64,000 bases of DNA from Lanius collurio (GCA_020086605.1 JACBWW010000008.1:15650714-15714713), one strand, 5' to 3'. Shown: positions 1-12,678, counted from the stretch's first letter. Program-made: numbers and translations. The notes: a model not told the origin generated them from the sequence alone.

Positions 1-727
1 TGGCAACTTAACATATCAGCAGGAAAAAATTTCAAATTAATTTCAGATCTGCTGCTCTATCAGTTTAATTTTGACTCACAATGTACTATCAAATACTACA
101 CAAATAAATGAGTACATACATGCTGCATTCATTCTTTTAAAAATTATACATTAATAAACTATGGCAAAGTATGTTAATGGCGAGTTTATTTGTCAAGTTT
201 CAAGTTCTTCGTAATTATTTTAGTTGATTATTCTATGAAACTTTTGACACATTTAGAAAATACATCAGTTCTGTTAATAAACATTTCAGCTATGAGGGGA
301 ATGTTACAAATAAAGAAATAATAAATAGTCTCTCACTAATGGAAAGCTAAGGGCTGCTGTCTGCTTTCTCGACACAGTAGGGTTGATAAACGGGAAGCAT
401 GTATGTTACTTCATTTATTTAAAGAAAACAGAATAGCCAGCCCTGTCTGGGGCTTATGCACACACTTCTGTAAGTCATCTATAACTTGCACTGCAGAACA
501 TAATGCTGTTGTTTCTGAAATCTTTACAACTCATTCATTCCAGACCAGTTTGTTATGGGGTGCCTTGCAGGTTTGTAGGGGTCATTATGTAGACAAAGCA
601 TCTTATGAATACCACTTTGACAATTATTTGAGTAAATAGTCACAATTTAAGACAACATTCAAGACCACTCTTAGGCAAACAAATTTAAACAATTTTTCAG
701 GCAAACACATAGTCTCATGGTTCATAC
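1..727 (-). other. MAST4: MAST4 intron downstream of exon 7 (partial)
   Basis: This is AT-rich intron sequence following the GTATGA donor of exon 7. An open frame at 403-639 on the plus strand has no recognisable similarity and is taken as chance. I see no exon, repeat family or RNA gene here. Confidence 0.75.
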
Positions 728-937
728 CTCCTGTAGCAATTTGTCTAATTTCTGCTGTAATTCAAGGAAGTATCGTGATGTGATGAGGCCCTGGTGAGAT
801 TTATCCAAACAATCTCGAGCCAGTTCTGTGATCTGATGGTGGGTAAAACTGAGCACTCCATCTGCCAGAGGAAGGATGTTCTCTGGAGAATGATTTGTTA
901 TAATGTCCTGAAGCCTCTCTTCCATCTGAGCTGTGGC
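728..937 (-). CDS. MAST4: MAST4 coding exon 7, start of DUF1908 pre-kinase domain (last exon in window)
   Basis: The acceptor reads CTGTAG|GCCACAG and the donor CAGGAG|GTATGA on the minus strand. The exon is 210 nt, exactly 70 codons. It encodes [20 protein letters not shown], then [15 protein letters not shown], then [20 protein letters not shown] and a helical [10 protein letters not shown] tail. This is the N-terminal half of DUF1908, a helical bundle that precedes the kinase domain in MAST1-4. [15 protein letters not shown] is the MAST4 wording, where MAST2 has SRSGLITSQYFYELQ as I recall it. The next exon, expected to begin with a HDRSE-like sequence, lies left of position 1. The gene is therefore cut by the window edge, not broken. 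Confidence 0.95.
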
Positions 938-1070
938 CTACAGAAAAGTAGTCATTCAACACATTAAATCGGCTCTACATGATACTAACAGCCTCAAAGT
1001 TATTTCTGACTCTAGAACATTTCTGTACTGCCTAGCTGGAATAGATTAAAACACTGAAGCCAAAAGGAAA

Positions 1071-1129
1071 GTATACAAAGGCAAAGTGACAAAGGCAAAG
1101 TATACAAAGGCAAAGTATACAAAGGCAAA
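1071..1129. repeat. 15-bp tandem repeat (GTATACAAAGGCAAA)
   Basis: Four head-to-tail units: three exact copies of GTATACAAAGGCAAA (1071-1085, 1100-1114, 1115-1129) and one 14-bp variant GTGACAAAGGCAAA (1086-1099). It lies about 135 bp upstream of the exon 7 acceptor in transcript direction. Confidence 0.92.
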
Positions 1130-1180
1130 GATGAGATTTCCCCACATTACCAGTACAGAAAAGCAACAGCCTTGACAGCT

Positions 1181-1239
1181 ACTGCACAGCTCCCCCACTT
1201 TGTCTGCCACTGCACAGCTCCCCCACTTTGTCTGCCACT
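1181..1239. repeat. 28-bp perfect tandem duplication
   Basis: The unit starting ACTGCACAGCTCCCCCACTT occupies 1181-1208 and is repeated without change at 1209-1236, with three more bases (ACT) of a third copy. The perfect identity suggests a recent or still-variable duplication. Confidence 0.92.
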
Positions 1240-2396
1240 GGTGATTAACTGTGCACTAATCTTGTGACAATCACTAAACAGAACTAAAAAGCTTTTAAGT
1301 CAAAGCCAAAGTGGAAATAAATAAAAAGAAAAAAGAGAACTCATGAGGGTCTGCTTTGTTCTGCTAAAACTGCAGATACTACAAAGCAGAATATAGTCTT
1401 TACTTTGTCAAAGGTTATTCCATAAAAATATTTCACAGTTTGAATGAGGCTCATTTGACTAATTAAAAACACCACAGGCTCACAGGTCCTGCCAAACGTG
1501 TCTGCAGGTTTTGAGATGCATTTGCTTTACAGAACCACCTGTCTGGTTCTCACAGAACTGCAGATGCTTAAAAAGACCCTTGAAGATACTCTTATTATCA
1601 AAAAAAAATCCCACACATCTTTGTTCATATCTCAAACAATAAGATGAGTGAGTTCTTCACACTTCGTATTGTTGCTTGATTGCTCTGCAAATCCTGACAA
1701 ATCTTTCTTCATATTTATATAAATAAAGCAATGAAATTTCTTCCTTCTTTACCCACTTTTTAGGAACAGTACCTTGTCTTATTTTCCAAGGGTAACCAAA
1801 ATTCTAGGAGCAACCAAGAGCATAGTGCTTCAAGCTGTGCACACACACCGGCACCTAGGAACTCACCTGTGTCTCAAGACCTCTGGACAGCAGAACAAAA
1901 GGTCCTCATATATCACAGTCAAACCCCACATCTGTGTACTGATCTTCACCATAAAATCAGTGCATATAATACATATACAAGTATGTAAAGTATATAATGA
2001 AGAAATGGCACTAAAAGAAGCAATCTGCTGGTATATCACAGCAGATGCTGCTTGAGATTTAGCACTGCAAACCTGTTTTGATTTACTAATTCAATATGCA
2101 TTTGCCCCAAGTACACATCATCTATTGAAATCCAGTATCATCAGATTCCAATCAGCAGAGTGTACTACCAGCACGATTCATGTCAAAACTAGTCTGGCAG
2201 CTTTGGCAAATGAATGTCCAGTTCTCAGCCAGAATTTTCTTTATTGTGATTTTATCGTTACAGTAAGAGCTTGGTGATGCTTTATGGTAGCCATTACAGG
2301 GCTGGATCATTACTTCCCTTAACAAAAGCACCACTTACTTAGAAACTATGTCACCTATCAATTTAGATACAGGATATCTTAAATGTAATTCATTAC

Positions 2397-2472
2397 CTTT
2401 GGGAACCTTTCCTTGTAGACATGGTTCATCATAATTATTTCATTGTCACAGCAGGCAGGAGAACGTCCAGGG
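2397..2472 (-). CDS. MAST4: MAST4 coding exon 6
   Basis: The acceptor reads CTTGCAG|CCCTGGACG and the donor CCAAAG|GTAATG on the minus strand. The 76-nt exon is one base (completing Ser) plus 25 codons. It encodes [19 protein letters not shown] then [16 protein letters not shown] distinguishes MAST4 from MAST2 (SPGRSPVSFD, from memory), and [15 protein letters not shown] is shared by the family and leads into the DUF1908 domain. The exon ends on a codon boundary, so exon 7 continues in phase 0. Confidence 0.95.
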
Positions 2473-5400
2473 CTGCAAGTAAAGCAAATTATCCCTTTAC
2501 ACTTGTCCCAGCATGAACTACAGTTAGCTATTATATTTTTGTATGATTTGAAACAAAAAGTCACCATAAGCTTCACTGGAAAGGTACAGTCATCTGCGGT
2601 ACACTTGGTTCCTTTCTGCTATTTCTGTTCATGTCCTCATGATTATTTAATGTACTTGCATTTAACTGCTAACCATGTTATTCTCCTAGTTTGTACCTAC
2701 ATTTCAAGGCAGATGAAGCCTTGTGAACATTATCTTTTTCTCAGAAGAGCAATGGATATCTATGTAACTGCTACTTATGGCTTTACCCGTACCTTTGAAG
2801 ATTAGATACAATCAAAACAGCAAGATTTGATCAATAACTCTGATAGCTGCAAGTGAAAAAGTAAAAAATGAGTTTGTTTGAGTTTTGTTTGTTTTTCTAA
2901 ATGGATAATTGGAAAAAAGATCAAAACAATGTTTTCAATCTGACCAGCAGATAAAGGTAGTAACTACCTACAAATAATGTCATATATATGCCTGTGTCAA
3001 ACAAAGCTGGAGCACTGTGCCTGTAAAAAAAAGCATAAGACTTTGAGGAAAAGAATTCATAAAAGACACCCACAGACCTCACAAACCTACAAAACTACTT
3101 TTTGAATATCTCAATACAAATTTCCTATGTTGGTGATTCTGGTCCACTCAATCTGTGTAAGAGATCTGGATGAGGAAAGACTCCACACGGGGTAATCCTC
3201 TAAGACCACCTCCATCACAAATGTGTATAGAAGTTTCTTGCATTAGCAGGAAAACAAAAGTTTTGGGCAAAGAGGAACATCAATCCATCCCACTTCTATC
3301 AGTCTGATACCAGGGTCAGCAAGAGATACCCAGAGCCTGAAGAGAGAGAGATCACAGGTGAGCAAGAGAGCATCTGAATAGCAGCAAAAAGAACTGCAGC
3401 CACTTCAAGCAATACGTAAGTTTCATCAAGGCTCAAGTTCAATTCCTCTGTGCAAATGCACACAGAGCAGGAAATAAACCACAGGTATTAGAGACATGAG
3501 CACGCCTGACAGGTCTTCTTGACATCACAGAGGTGTGGCGAAATGCCTCCTACGTCTGGAGGGTTGGGATGGAAGGATACAGGTTCTTTCGAAAGGACAA
3601 GCAGGGGAGATGAGATGGGGATGTTGCCTACAAAGTCAGTTGGACTCTCACCAGTTGCATTCCATGCACTCTAACCCCTTGCAGTGCATGGAGCTCTGCC
3701 TGTGGACAAAAGAAGAGGTGACACAAACACACAGCAGGAAACAATCCAAGAGGCTTCTGAAATGTGTTGATGATAAGTTCCTTCTCCAAGTAATAGAAGG
3801 GTAAATGAGGAAAGGTGCTATGCTGGACATCATTCTCACCAACAAAGAGGGACTGCTGAGGAGTGTGAAGCTCAGGGGCAGCCTGGGCTGCCGTGACCAT
3901 GAAGAGTGGAGTTTGTGATCCTTAGGGGCACCAAGGAGGATGCACAGACAGCTCATGGCTCAGGACTTCAGAAGCAGGCTTTTGTCTCTTCAGGAATCTG
4001 CTTCGTAGAGTACCTTGGGATGAAAAGCTGGACAAAAGAGGGGCTCAAGAGAGCCGGATTATATTCAAGGGTCAACTCCTCCTCACTCAGGAGTGATGTA
4101 CCCCAACAAAGAGGAAGTCAGGCAAAAATGTCATGAGGACTGCATGGATGTACAAGGAACTCTTGGACAAATTCAAACACAAAAAAGGAAACAGAGGATG
4201 GAAGCAAGGACTGGTAGCCTGGAAGGAATACAGAAAGAATATCTGAGCAGCCAGGGATCAGGTTATGAAGGCTGAAGCCCTGATAGAATTAAATCTGGCC
4301 AGAGAAGTCAAGAGCAATGAGAAAAGCTCTACAGGTACATCAGTGACAGAAGACTAAGGAAAATGTGGGCCCTCTGGAAGGATACAGGAGACCTGATTAC
4401 TGGAACATGAAGACGCTTGAGGTACTCTGTGACTTGCCTGCCTCATTCTTCACTGATAAGTGCTCCAGCCACATTGCCCAAATTACAAAAGGCAAAATCA
4501 GGGGCTGGGAGAATGTAAAAGCAGCAGCTTTAAAAGATCAGGTTCAAGACCACTTAAGGAATTTGAAGGTGCACAGGTCTATGGGACCTGGTATAATGCA
4601 TCCATAGGTTGTGAAAAAACTGGTGGAGGAGGTGGCTATTATCCATCATATTTGAGAAGCTGTGGCAGTTGAGTGAAGTTACCAGTGACTGAAGAAGGGA
4701 AAACATAACTTTAATTTTTAAAAGGAGACATAAGGAAGACTTGGAGAACTAAAAGCTGTCCATTCTCACCTCCATGCCTGGCAAGATCAAGGAGCAAATG
4801 CTCCTGAAAACTATGCTGAGTTACATGGAAAATAAGGGGGCCATTGCTGAAAGACATAGGCCTTCCCTAAGGGTAAACTGTGCTGGAACAATCTGGTCGT
4901 CCTCTACAGTTGGATTACAGTGTGGGTGAAGAAGGGAAGAGAGACTGAGGTAATTTACCTAGACTTGTGCAAAGCATTTGGTGCTGTTCCACATGACTTC
5001 ATTGTCAATAAACAGGGGAGACACAGATTTGATGAACAGACCACTGGGTGGATAAGGAACTAGCTGGATGGTCACGTTCAAACAGTTGTGAATAGCTCAA
5101 TGTCTAAGTGGAGACCAGTGACAATTGGCATTCCTCAGGGGTCAGTATTGGGACAGGCACTCTGTAACGTCTTTGTTGGGAACATGGACAGAGGGATCAA
5201 GGGTACCCTCAGCAAGTTCCCTGACAGCACCAGGCTGTGTAGGGCAGTGACATGCTGCAGGGAAGGGATGGCATCAGAGGGACCTGGAAATGATAAGCAG
5301 ATTGAGAGGTGGGCCAGTGCAAATCTCATGGAGCTCAACAAGGCAGTGTGTAAGGTCCTACACCTGGGTTAGGGCAATCCTAAACACATAGATAGGCTGG

Positions 5401-6572
5401 GCAAAGAAGAGACTGAGAGCAGCCCTGAAGAAAAGGACTTGCTTGTCTTGGTAGGTGAGAAGCTCCACAAGACCTGGCAATGTGCACTCACAGCCCATGA
5501 AGCCAACCAAATCCTGGCTGTATCAGAAGCAGCATGGCCAGCAGGTGATTCTCCTCCTGTATTCTGATCTCACAAGACAGGTAAAGTTTTGTGTCCAGCC
5601 TCTGGAAACCTCAACACAGGAAAAACATGGACCTGCTGGAGCAACGTCCGGAACACAGCCACAAAGATGGTCAGAGGGATGTAAGGCTTCTCATATGATC
5701 ACAGGCCAGGAGAGTTGGGGTTGTTTATCCTGGAGAAGAGAATACTTTAGGGAAACGTTATAGTAGCCTTCCAGTACCTACAAGGTACTGTAGGAGGTGT
5801 AAGACACCAGTGGGCCTACAAGGAAGCAGAAGTACTTTTACAAGGGTGTGCAGTAAGAGGGCAAAGGGTAATGCTTCAAACTGAAAGAGAGCAGGTTTAG
5901 ATTAGATATTAGGAAGACAATCTTTACTGTAGGGGTAGTGAGACACTGGAAGAGGTTGCCCAGAGAAGCTGTAGATGCCCTATCTCTTGGAAGTGTTCAG
6001 TGCGAGGGCGGATGGAGCTCTGAGCAACCTAATCTAGTGGAACTATCCCTGCCCTAAGAAGGGGAGTGGAAATGAGATGATATTAAGGTCCCTTCCATCT
6101 TAAACCATTCTGTGACTCTGCATGCAGCTTCTGTCTTTCTTAAAGGTCAAAACTGAATACTAAAATTTGTCTCAAGACATCACAATGGAGAGTCCTTGAA
6201 CTGATACAGACAATTCACAGGCTAATACAAATGTTCACAGGCTAATCTACCAAGGACAAACGGGGTACATAGATTCAGAAAGGGAATACTACAGTTAGAT
6301 CATTAATTACAAGGTCCTCAAGACAGCCTCTGGAGGTTAGTTGCCTTCACATTAAGACCTATCTTAACGATATTTACCACTGAAGTAAGTCATGATCAGA
6401 ACGAAAACAAGTATTTTAAAGGACTATTCTTAATTCAGCCTCATTTATGTACCTCTTGCACTATATTTCAGCCATTTCAAAACCAATACCCATCCCCAAA
6501 GTACAATATCACGATGTTCCCCAAAATATGTGAATTTAGACCCAACTCCTGTTTTCAGATACACAAACTCAC
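2473..6572 (-). other. MAST4: MAST4 intron between exons 5 and 6
   Basis: A 4.1-kb intron with a GTGAGT donor and TTGCAG acceptor. About two thirds is an old CR1 LINE in antisense orientation (3400-6120). The remaining flanks are AT-rich with nothing recognisable. Confidence 0.9.
3400..6120 (+). mobile_element. Decayed CR1 LINE (ORF2 fragments and 3' end)
   Basis: Fragments in shifting frames match avian CR1 ORF2. An endonuclease C-terminal piece lies near 3720-3800 (KQSKRLLKCVDDKFLLQVIE). A linker lies near 4365-4607 (CSSHIAQITKG, DHLRNLKVHRSMGP). A reverse-transcriptase piece lies at 5088-5372 (MSKWRPVTIGIPQGSVLGQ, ERWASANLMELNKAVCKVLH). The catalytic FADD-like motif is degraded to FPDS, and many frameshifts and stops make it inactive. 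An internal deletion brings the start of the endonuclease tail (MELCLW) close to KQSKR. The 3' end shows the usual CR1 tail and ends in ATTCTGTGACTCTG. The 5' limit is approximate. It lies antisense to MAST4. Confidence 0.9.
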
Positions 6573-6730
6573 CTGAGACTTCGGGACCGAGGGCGCATTG
6601 CAGTGGTCCTGCACCTGTTATCACTGGCAATGCTCTCAGTGGTACAGAAATGTTTAGACAAAAAATGTAGTTCATCAGGTGTTGGTTGGTATGGTAACTG
6701 GTGTAGCTTCTCTTGGGATGAGCAGGATGA
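6573..6730 (-). CDS. MAST4: MAST4 coding exon 5
   Basis: The acceptor reads TTGTAG|TCATCC and the donor CTCAG|GTGAGT on the minus strand. The 158-nt exon holds 52 codons plus two bases. It encodes [20 protein letters not shown], then [18 protein letters not shown], and closes with RPRSRSLS. The first half ([22 protein letters not shown]) is a MAST-family signature. RSRSLS near the end resembles basophilic-kinase or 14-3-3 target motifs (inference). An open frame with an ATG inside the exon exists in another phase, but it is a shadow. Spliced in phase 0 from exon 4, the reading frame stays open. Confidence 0.95.
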
Positions 6731-9599
6731 CTACAAGAGCACAAGAGAACACAAGCTTCCATGAGAGCGAAAAAAGAAATTTTCAAGACCTTATTTTGTA
6801 CTCATGAATACAGTAATTCAAGTTAAAAATTATAGTTACTGTGTCTCATGCCCGAATACCAATTTAAAGAAGAAAATAAATAATTAGTCTTAAACACATG
6901 AGCTAAGTATAAAGTAAAAATTTAAAAAAAGAACCACTTCAGTTCCAGAAGACACACTGCATTTCAAAAATTTATATTTCCTAAGGCAAAGGTACTGTCT
7001 GTACATCAACAGTACATAAGAATAGCTAAATGGAATCTGCTGAAAATTAATTACTGGATGGCCTAAGTATGGTAACTGTAAAGTACAACTTACTGTCACA
7101 ATGCCAGCTGTAAATCAATATAATAAAGGTACTTCATTATCTCTATTTAAGACATTACTAATGCTCTTAAAATTAAATACTAATTGAAATATTGCTGAAA
7201 AAATTAATATGCTAATCTCTCATAAAAAACTGTACACTGAAAATAAAGTGAGAGAACATTTATCAAGACAGGTTATACGGCCGACAAAAAGTGAAAGGAA
7301 TTACACTCAAACCATCCACTTAGTATAAAACTGGAAGATACAGACAGGTATGAAATTGGAAGTGCTACCATGGTAACTACCCTTGCAAGATTTTGTGTTT
7401 ACAGCTGCATTACAAAAGCTGTGAAAATGACTGTATTATCATACTTGATGGGGTTTTATGCAGCTCTACCTAAGCCATGCTAGATGCTTGGAGTAGAATT
7501 TGGAACTTTTCCATAAGCCTAGAGCTAACACCCTTTTTAAAGAGAGCATACATACTTCAAAATATTAACAACCAGCCTTGCTAATGTGGACTGACAAACA
7601 TTCAGAAATGCTCTACTGTTTCTGGTACCAAAATTAGTTTCCAAGTTAGATGATTCATAAATATTCTTGTACAATTGCAGAAAGCTGCTTGGTACCATGC
7701 AGACATTCCTTATTATTTTATCCGCAGAAGGGAAGAAGTTGAAAAACTTGGGTATCTTCCTGGAGCTCTTCAGTCTCTAGCCGGATTTCTCAATAAAATG
7801 AATTTCTTCTGTGTTTCAATTTACATGTGCACATTACTTTTTATCTGACTTCTTATACTGAACACCCCGCTTGGGTGCTCTTTTAATGGAGGCAAAAACA
7901 GTAAAGAGTTTCTCTATCACATCATTTCTAGCAAGGCAAATCCATAAACTTTCGTACTGTACAAATATTGCCTCTGCAATATTTGCTAAGGTCAGCAGAC
8001 AATAACCAGAAACTAAGAAGTCTTATTAATCTCCTAGCAATTTGTGTGGTAAAGGGGAATATTGTAACTCTTAGAAGCTCAAGAAAAGCTTTCTTATCAC
8101 ACTAGATCTCATGAAGCAATCTCCTAAAAGCAAAAAAGAAGAAAACCCACTGGCAGAAAAGGCTAAGAAGGACTAGTCTACATGGGAATGCTGCACCACA
8201 TCAGAACAAGCTGAAGTTAGCAAGACTGTGTTACCGTGCTTTCCTGCAGGCTAGGAGCCATGCACACCAAGAATTTACCACAGTTCACATGATAGGTAGT
8301 AACTTGCTGAGTTACAGTAACTCATGCATGGAATTCTTCCTTAGCACATTACCATGCATAATTCAGCATACAGTACAGGTAAGTTCCTTCTTATCTCACA
8401 CTACAGTAGCTAGCTGCAGTTAACTTCACAGTGTATTTTCTACAGCCATGCTCTGTAAAATAAAAGATACTCTACCACAGGAGAATTTCCCAATACAGAG
8501 CATCACAGATGGCTACTCCTATAAAATAATTCTCTACCTCTTTCTTCGGTTTCAGGGGACTGTAGGAAGATCAGCGAGAAAATAACTTATGTCACACTTC
8601 TCCTCATGTAAGGTGTCACAGAGTTTAGAACCAACACAATTGAAGTCAGCGTCTTCCTAATGGTAACCCACTCTCAGTTCTATCAGGATCATCACAGGCA
8701 TAACTTACATTTTTTGGGGATCTAAATTCTGATTTCAGAACAAATCAATAAATTCGCACTCTAAAATTCCTAAAAAAAATTAGCTCTCCTGGCATTCTAG
8801 AATTAATGCTCCAAAAATCACACAAGCGTTAAAGTACTTTTAATATGTTCAACCATAGTGCATTATGGAAATGCAAATGGTTCTTCTGAGACAGAAAAGC
8901 AGATTTGAAAAATATGCACCTGTGTATTGTCTCACTTCATCATTTTTATAAGGCTTGCTCTCCTAGAAGACACAATCGTGTCAACTGCATCTTCTAACTG
9001 CCTAGATCTGATCCAGCAGTGCTAGAATAAGACACACCAAGAGCTTCTTTTCAACTGAATAAATATTTGAATTTTGATTTTCTTGTGAGAACGGGTATAT
9101 GTGGTATTTATACCGCTTCTAAACCCATGAGCTTCCAAATAGGTTAATTTCATCCATCTCATCACTTTCAATATTAAAAAACAAACAAAACAACCCAGGC
9201 TAACAAGAAATGGTGAGCTGTGCTCACCTCAGCGTAACTGTGGTTAACTACAGACACTTCAGCCCCTGCTTTGACTTTCAGTTCCTTGTAAGGCTGTTGT
9301 GCTCTATTGTGATGTCTAAAAACTCTCTCTGCTTGCTGGTTGATACATGTCTGGATTAATGTGAATCTTATCCATCACTGAAAAGGGAGTGCTCCATATG
9401 TACATTTAGGGTGTTGTATGAACTGGTATCTCATTGCCTCTAGAAATTTGTAATAATGTGGAGGAGGAGGCTGCACTGTGCTAGCTCTTTCAGATTCTGA
9501 AAAAGTACATGAAATCAATTAGATGGGTACACTTCTAGTTTTGGTTTTGTGATTCACATGTATCATCCAGTGGGTAAAAGAAGAATGCGAAAAACATCT

Positions 9600-10386
9600 C
9601 TACTAGGAAGTAAAGAAATAGTGGCTAGATTCGGGGCTGTACAAGTGTTTTTGCAGGGCTTATCAGCAGTAGCAAATTCCTGGGCAAAACAAGACAAGAA
9701 ACTAACCATGAGATACTGCAGAAGCCAAGATGGTAAAGGCTAATGTATCTCAAACACCAACAGCAGGGTATCTGTGGCACCAACCAAGGACTGCAGGTAA
9801 CAACAGCCAAGGACTGTTGGCAGTAACACGCTGTGAGAAAGAACAAGATGTGACTGGACTAGGGGTCACACAGATGTAGGACAGCACTTTTCTGGGACAA
9901 ATGTCTTTCATCTACATCTTGGGAGATAAGCACAATTTAGTATAGCAAACACAAAAATGAGGTGGAGAAGCAGGCATGGACTGTAGAGTGGGAGGGAATC
10001 AAGACCACCAGAGACCTCTGAAGCCCTCTGACCCACATCCAAAAAGACATGGAAGAATGAACTGTGAGTGATAACTAATTAGCACAGAAAATGAGAAACC
10101 CACCTTCAGGGTGTATATAAAATGGTACCTCCCTCGCAAGGCTGGGGCACTCCTAGGACCCTAGACATCCCCTCAGCTGGACTAATGCTGGAACTATAAC
10201 TGGTGATCTCTTTCCCCTCCTCTTTTCTTTTTTTCTTTCCTTCTCTTAATCCAAAATCTACTGAAGTGTGCTTATATAGCAGGTCAGAGACTAACATACC
10301 AATTTCTATGCCAAGTGTGTAATTTACTAATAAAACTTGGTGAGTTTTTGTGGATTGTCTGACTTCTGTAATTTCTTTTGACCACA
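9600..10386 (+). mobile_element. Probable solo LTR of an avian endogenous retrovirus
   Basis: The segment has retroviral LTR architecture: a TATATAA box at 10114-10120, a polyadenylation signal AATAAA at 10329-10334 followed by a GT-rich stretch, and a CA-ending boundary near 10386. A 10-bp motif (CCAAGGACTG) occurs twice at 9784 and 9807. No gag, pol or env similarity flanks it, so it is probably a solo LTR. The left boundary is uncertain. It is antisense to MAST4. Confidence 0.55.
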
Positions 10387-11393
10387 AGTATTTACCAATC
10401 CTAGGTGCTCCCTTACTCTTAAGTGGGACACGACAGATATTTATGAAATGAGCTCTCTACCGATGTTTTCCTCAACAAAATTAAAATGTATTTATTGGAA
10501 ACACAGTTTTATTTCCACAAGAAAGAAACTGTTTACTCAGTGCTAAGAAAGACATGTAAATATTTTAATATTTGTACATTCTAGTCAGAAATAATCATGG
10601 GGTAAGTCAATAATGGTCTATTACAGAAGTTAAGACATCTAAGTCCGTAGGTATGCGGACAGAGTATGCAAATACCATGTAAATACCATGCTCACATTCC
10701 AGGATGCCTACAGTAGCTAGTGAACCTAAGTGGGAAAGAAGTGTATGAATGAGAACTACCATTTTAAAATTGAAGATACCAAAGAAATTAATATGGACAG
10801 AAAATTAAAACTGTGTTTTGATCTGTTTTGGACGCAGCATTTAATCTCCTTTCTAGCACAAGCCTGTTCTTGTAACAGTGATGGTGCTTCTATGGCAAAT
10901 ATTTTTATCTGATATAAACTCCTTTATGTCAATATATTTTAGGTGAAGTGCACAGCATATTTGATCTAGTTCCAATAAGTGGTATACAAACATGCCGTAT
11001 GGAAATGTGCTTAGGGAATTAATGTGAAACCAAGGAATTTACTTGTAATACCTACACAGAAAGGAAAGCAGAGGTCAAAATTAGTGCCTTAGAAGAAAAG
11101 TTCTTAAGATACATTAAACTGCTCAACATGGTTTAAGACAGATGGAACTGTCCTTCCAGAAGTCTTTGTGAACAAAAATAAAATAAGAGTTAATCATAAC
11201 ACAAAATGGTCGTATTTCATCATTGTACAGAACGTGAAACTCAATTGTTTCACAAGAGAAACCGAACAAACCCAGCGGAAGAGAAAGACTACTTTATTTG
11301 TAAAAGAAACAGCTTAAAAAAATCACCCATCCACTAAAATGAGTTATTCATAAAAGGTAAAAAAACTGTTACAGGCATATAAGGCATACAATA

Positions 11394-11640
11394 TTGAAGA
11401 GCCATAGTTTCATGTACAGACCAAGTCCTTTGCTGCAGCAGATGTACTCTAACTCAAAATGTCAACTATTTGCTATTTCCAGAGCAGACTTCCTCTACAA
11501 CTCTCTCCGCAGCTTCTCAGGTGTGACTATCACAACCAAGAGCTTTGTTCCAGGTTGTAACATGAGCGAGTCCTTCCTCTCCAGTATGGAGATGTGCAAG
11601 ATGTACGAAGTAGAGGCTGGCATTTCTCCCACTGCCCAGC
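11394..11640. other. Unassigned moderately GC-rich segment, open on both strands
   Basis: This stretch keeps long frames open on both strands (plus 11394-11816, minus 11936-11517) without any similarity I recognise. It may be the upstream part of the neighbouring LTR-like sequence, or a decayed repeat or retrocopy. No splice pattern or start context argues for a gene. Confidence 0.3.
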
Positions 11641-12160
11641 TCACAAGCCCTGGAGCAGGATTTAAGGCCCTGCTGTGGCACACGAGTCAGATGTACATGT
11701 ATGACAGGAGGGCCGACAAAAGAGCGGCAGAGGTGAGACCAAGTGGAGCCAAGCCGAGTGTAGCCGAATACCGACCACCACAGCCAAGCCCAGCAGTATG
11801 GCAGCAGACAGCGTGAGGTGGACAATCCAGCCTTTTTGGGGGTTTGTCCATCATTGGTTCTTGTTATCGCCTCAGGGACAGGGAACGCAAGCCGCAGAGA
11901 GCAAATGCCATCTTGTCTCTGTCTCAGCAGCCACACAGAACTGTGCTGAGATGCTGAGCAACTTTTGTGTGTAAAGCACCTTCTCTTTTGTAACTTTTGT
12001 TATTAATACTGTTGCCATTTCTGTGCATTTCTTATTCCTTAGCTGTTGGTTTCCAGTGCGTTGTTATCTCAACCCATACTCTCTGCCTTTATCCCTCTCC
12101 CACTGGAGTGAGGTGGGAAAAATGTGAGTGGCTTATTTGGAGTTTAATTCCCGGATGTTT
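11640..12160 (+). mobile_element. Possible degraded ERVL-type LTR
   Basis: The right half (12000-12160) resembles the 3' part of common avian ERVL LTRs. It has a T-rich run, then TTATCTCAACCCATACTCTC, then a CCCACTGGAGTGAGG block and GTGGCTTATTTGGAGTTTAA. A TTTAAGG near 11670 could be the promoter remnant. Divergence is high and the boundaries are guesses. Confidence 0.45.
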
Positions 12161-12678
12161 TTTTAAACTACCACAATCACATCAAAACAATTGATCCAAA
12201 AGGTAAAAATTAGTAAGTTTGACTTAACTCTCTTATGCGGCCCAAAGGATTCTTCTATTCTGATTACAGCCATCTGAAATGCTAGATATCTAAACTATTA
12301 TCATGCACGAATACCTCTCAATTGCCAAAGGAAAAGCAAGGTAAATGCGTGATTCATCCCATCCTAAGACAGCAGTGTAACCCAGGACAGATGAATCACA
12401 TCATAGACAGTTACTCTTTCTTGTTGTTATCAAGGCAGCCTCACTTACAACTTGGTGCCTAACTACTATATGGTTAAAATAAGGCAGATCAAAAGGGGGC
12501 AGTTAAACACTATTCACTGCCAGAAAGTATCTCTAAGCAAAGTACACACTGCATAAAGTGTTCTTTCATTTCAGTGAAGTAAAGCAGTTTCCTACCACAT
12601 GTTAGTTCCAAATCTAACAACCATAACAAAACCGGCATTGTCTTCTCCTAAGAGAAGCATGCTACATTTGAGAAGCTA

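Larger units (their letters stand above)
938..2396 (-). other. MAST4: MAST4 intron between exons 6 and 7
   Basis: A 1.46-kb intron with a GTAATG donor and CTGTAG acceptor. It contains two short tandem repeats near its acceptor end (annotated separately) and otherwise AT-rich unique sequence. Confidence 0.9.

Noticed and set aside
6445..6786. 113-codon minus-strand frame overlapping MAST4 exon 5
   Set aside because: It is in a different phase from the supported exon. The spliced frame matches the MAST family over all 52 codons and this one matches nothing.
12486..12506. CTCF-like AAAAGGGGGCAG
   Set aside because: It lacks the upstream CC part of the core motif, so the match is too weak to list.
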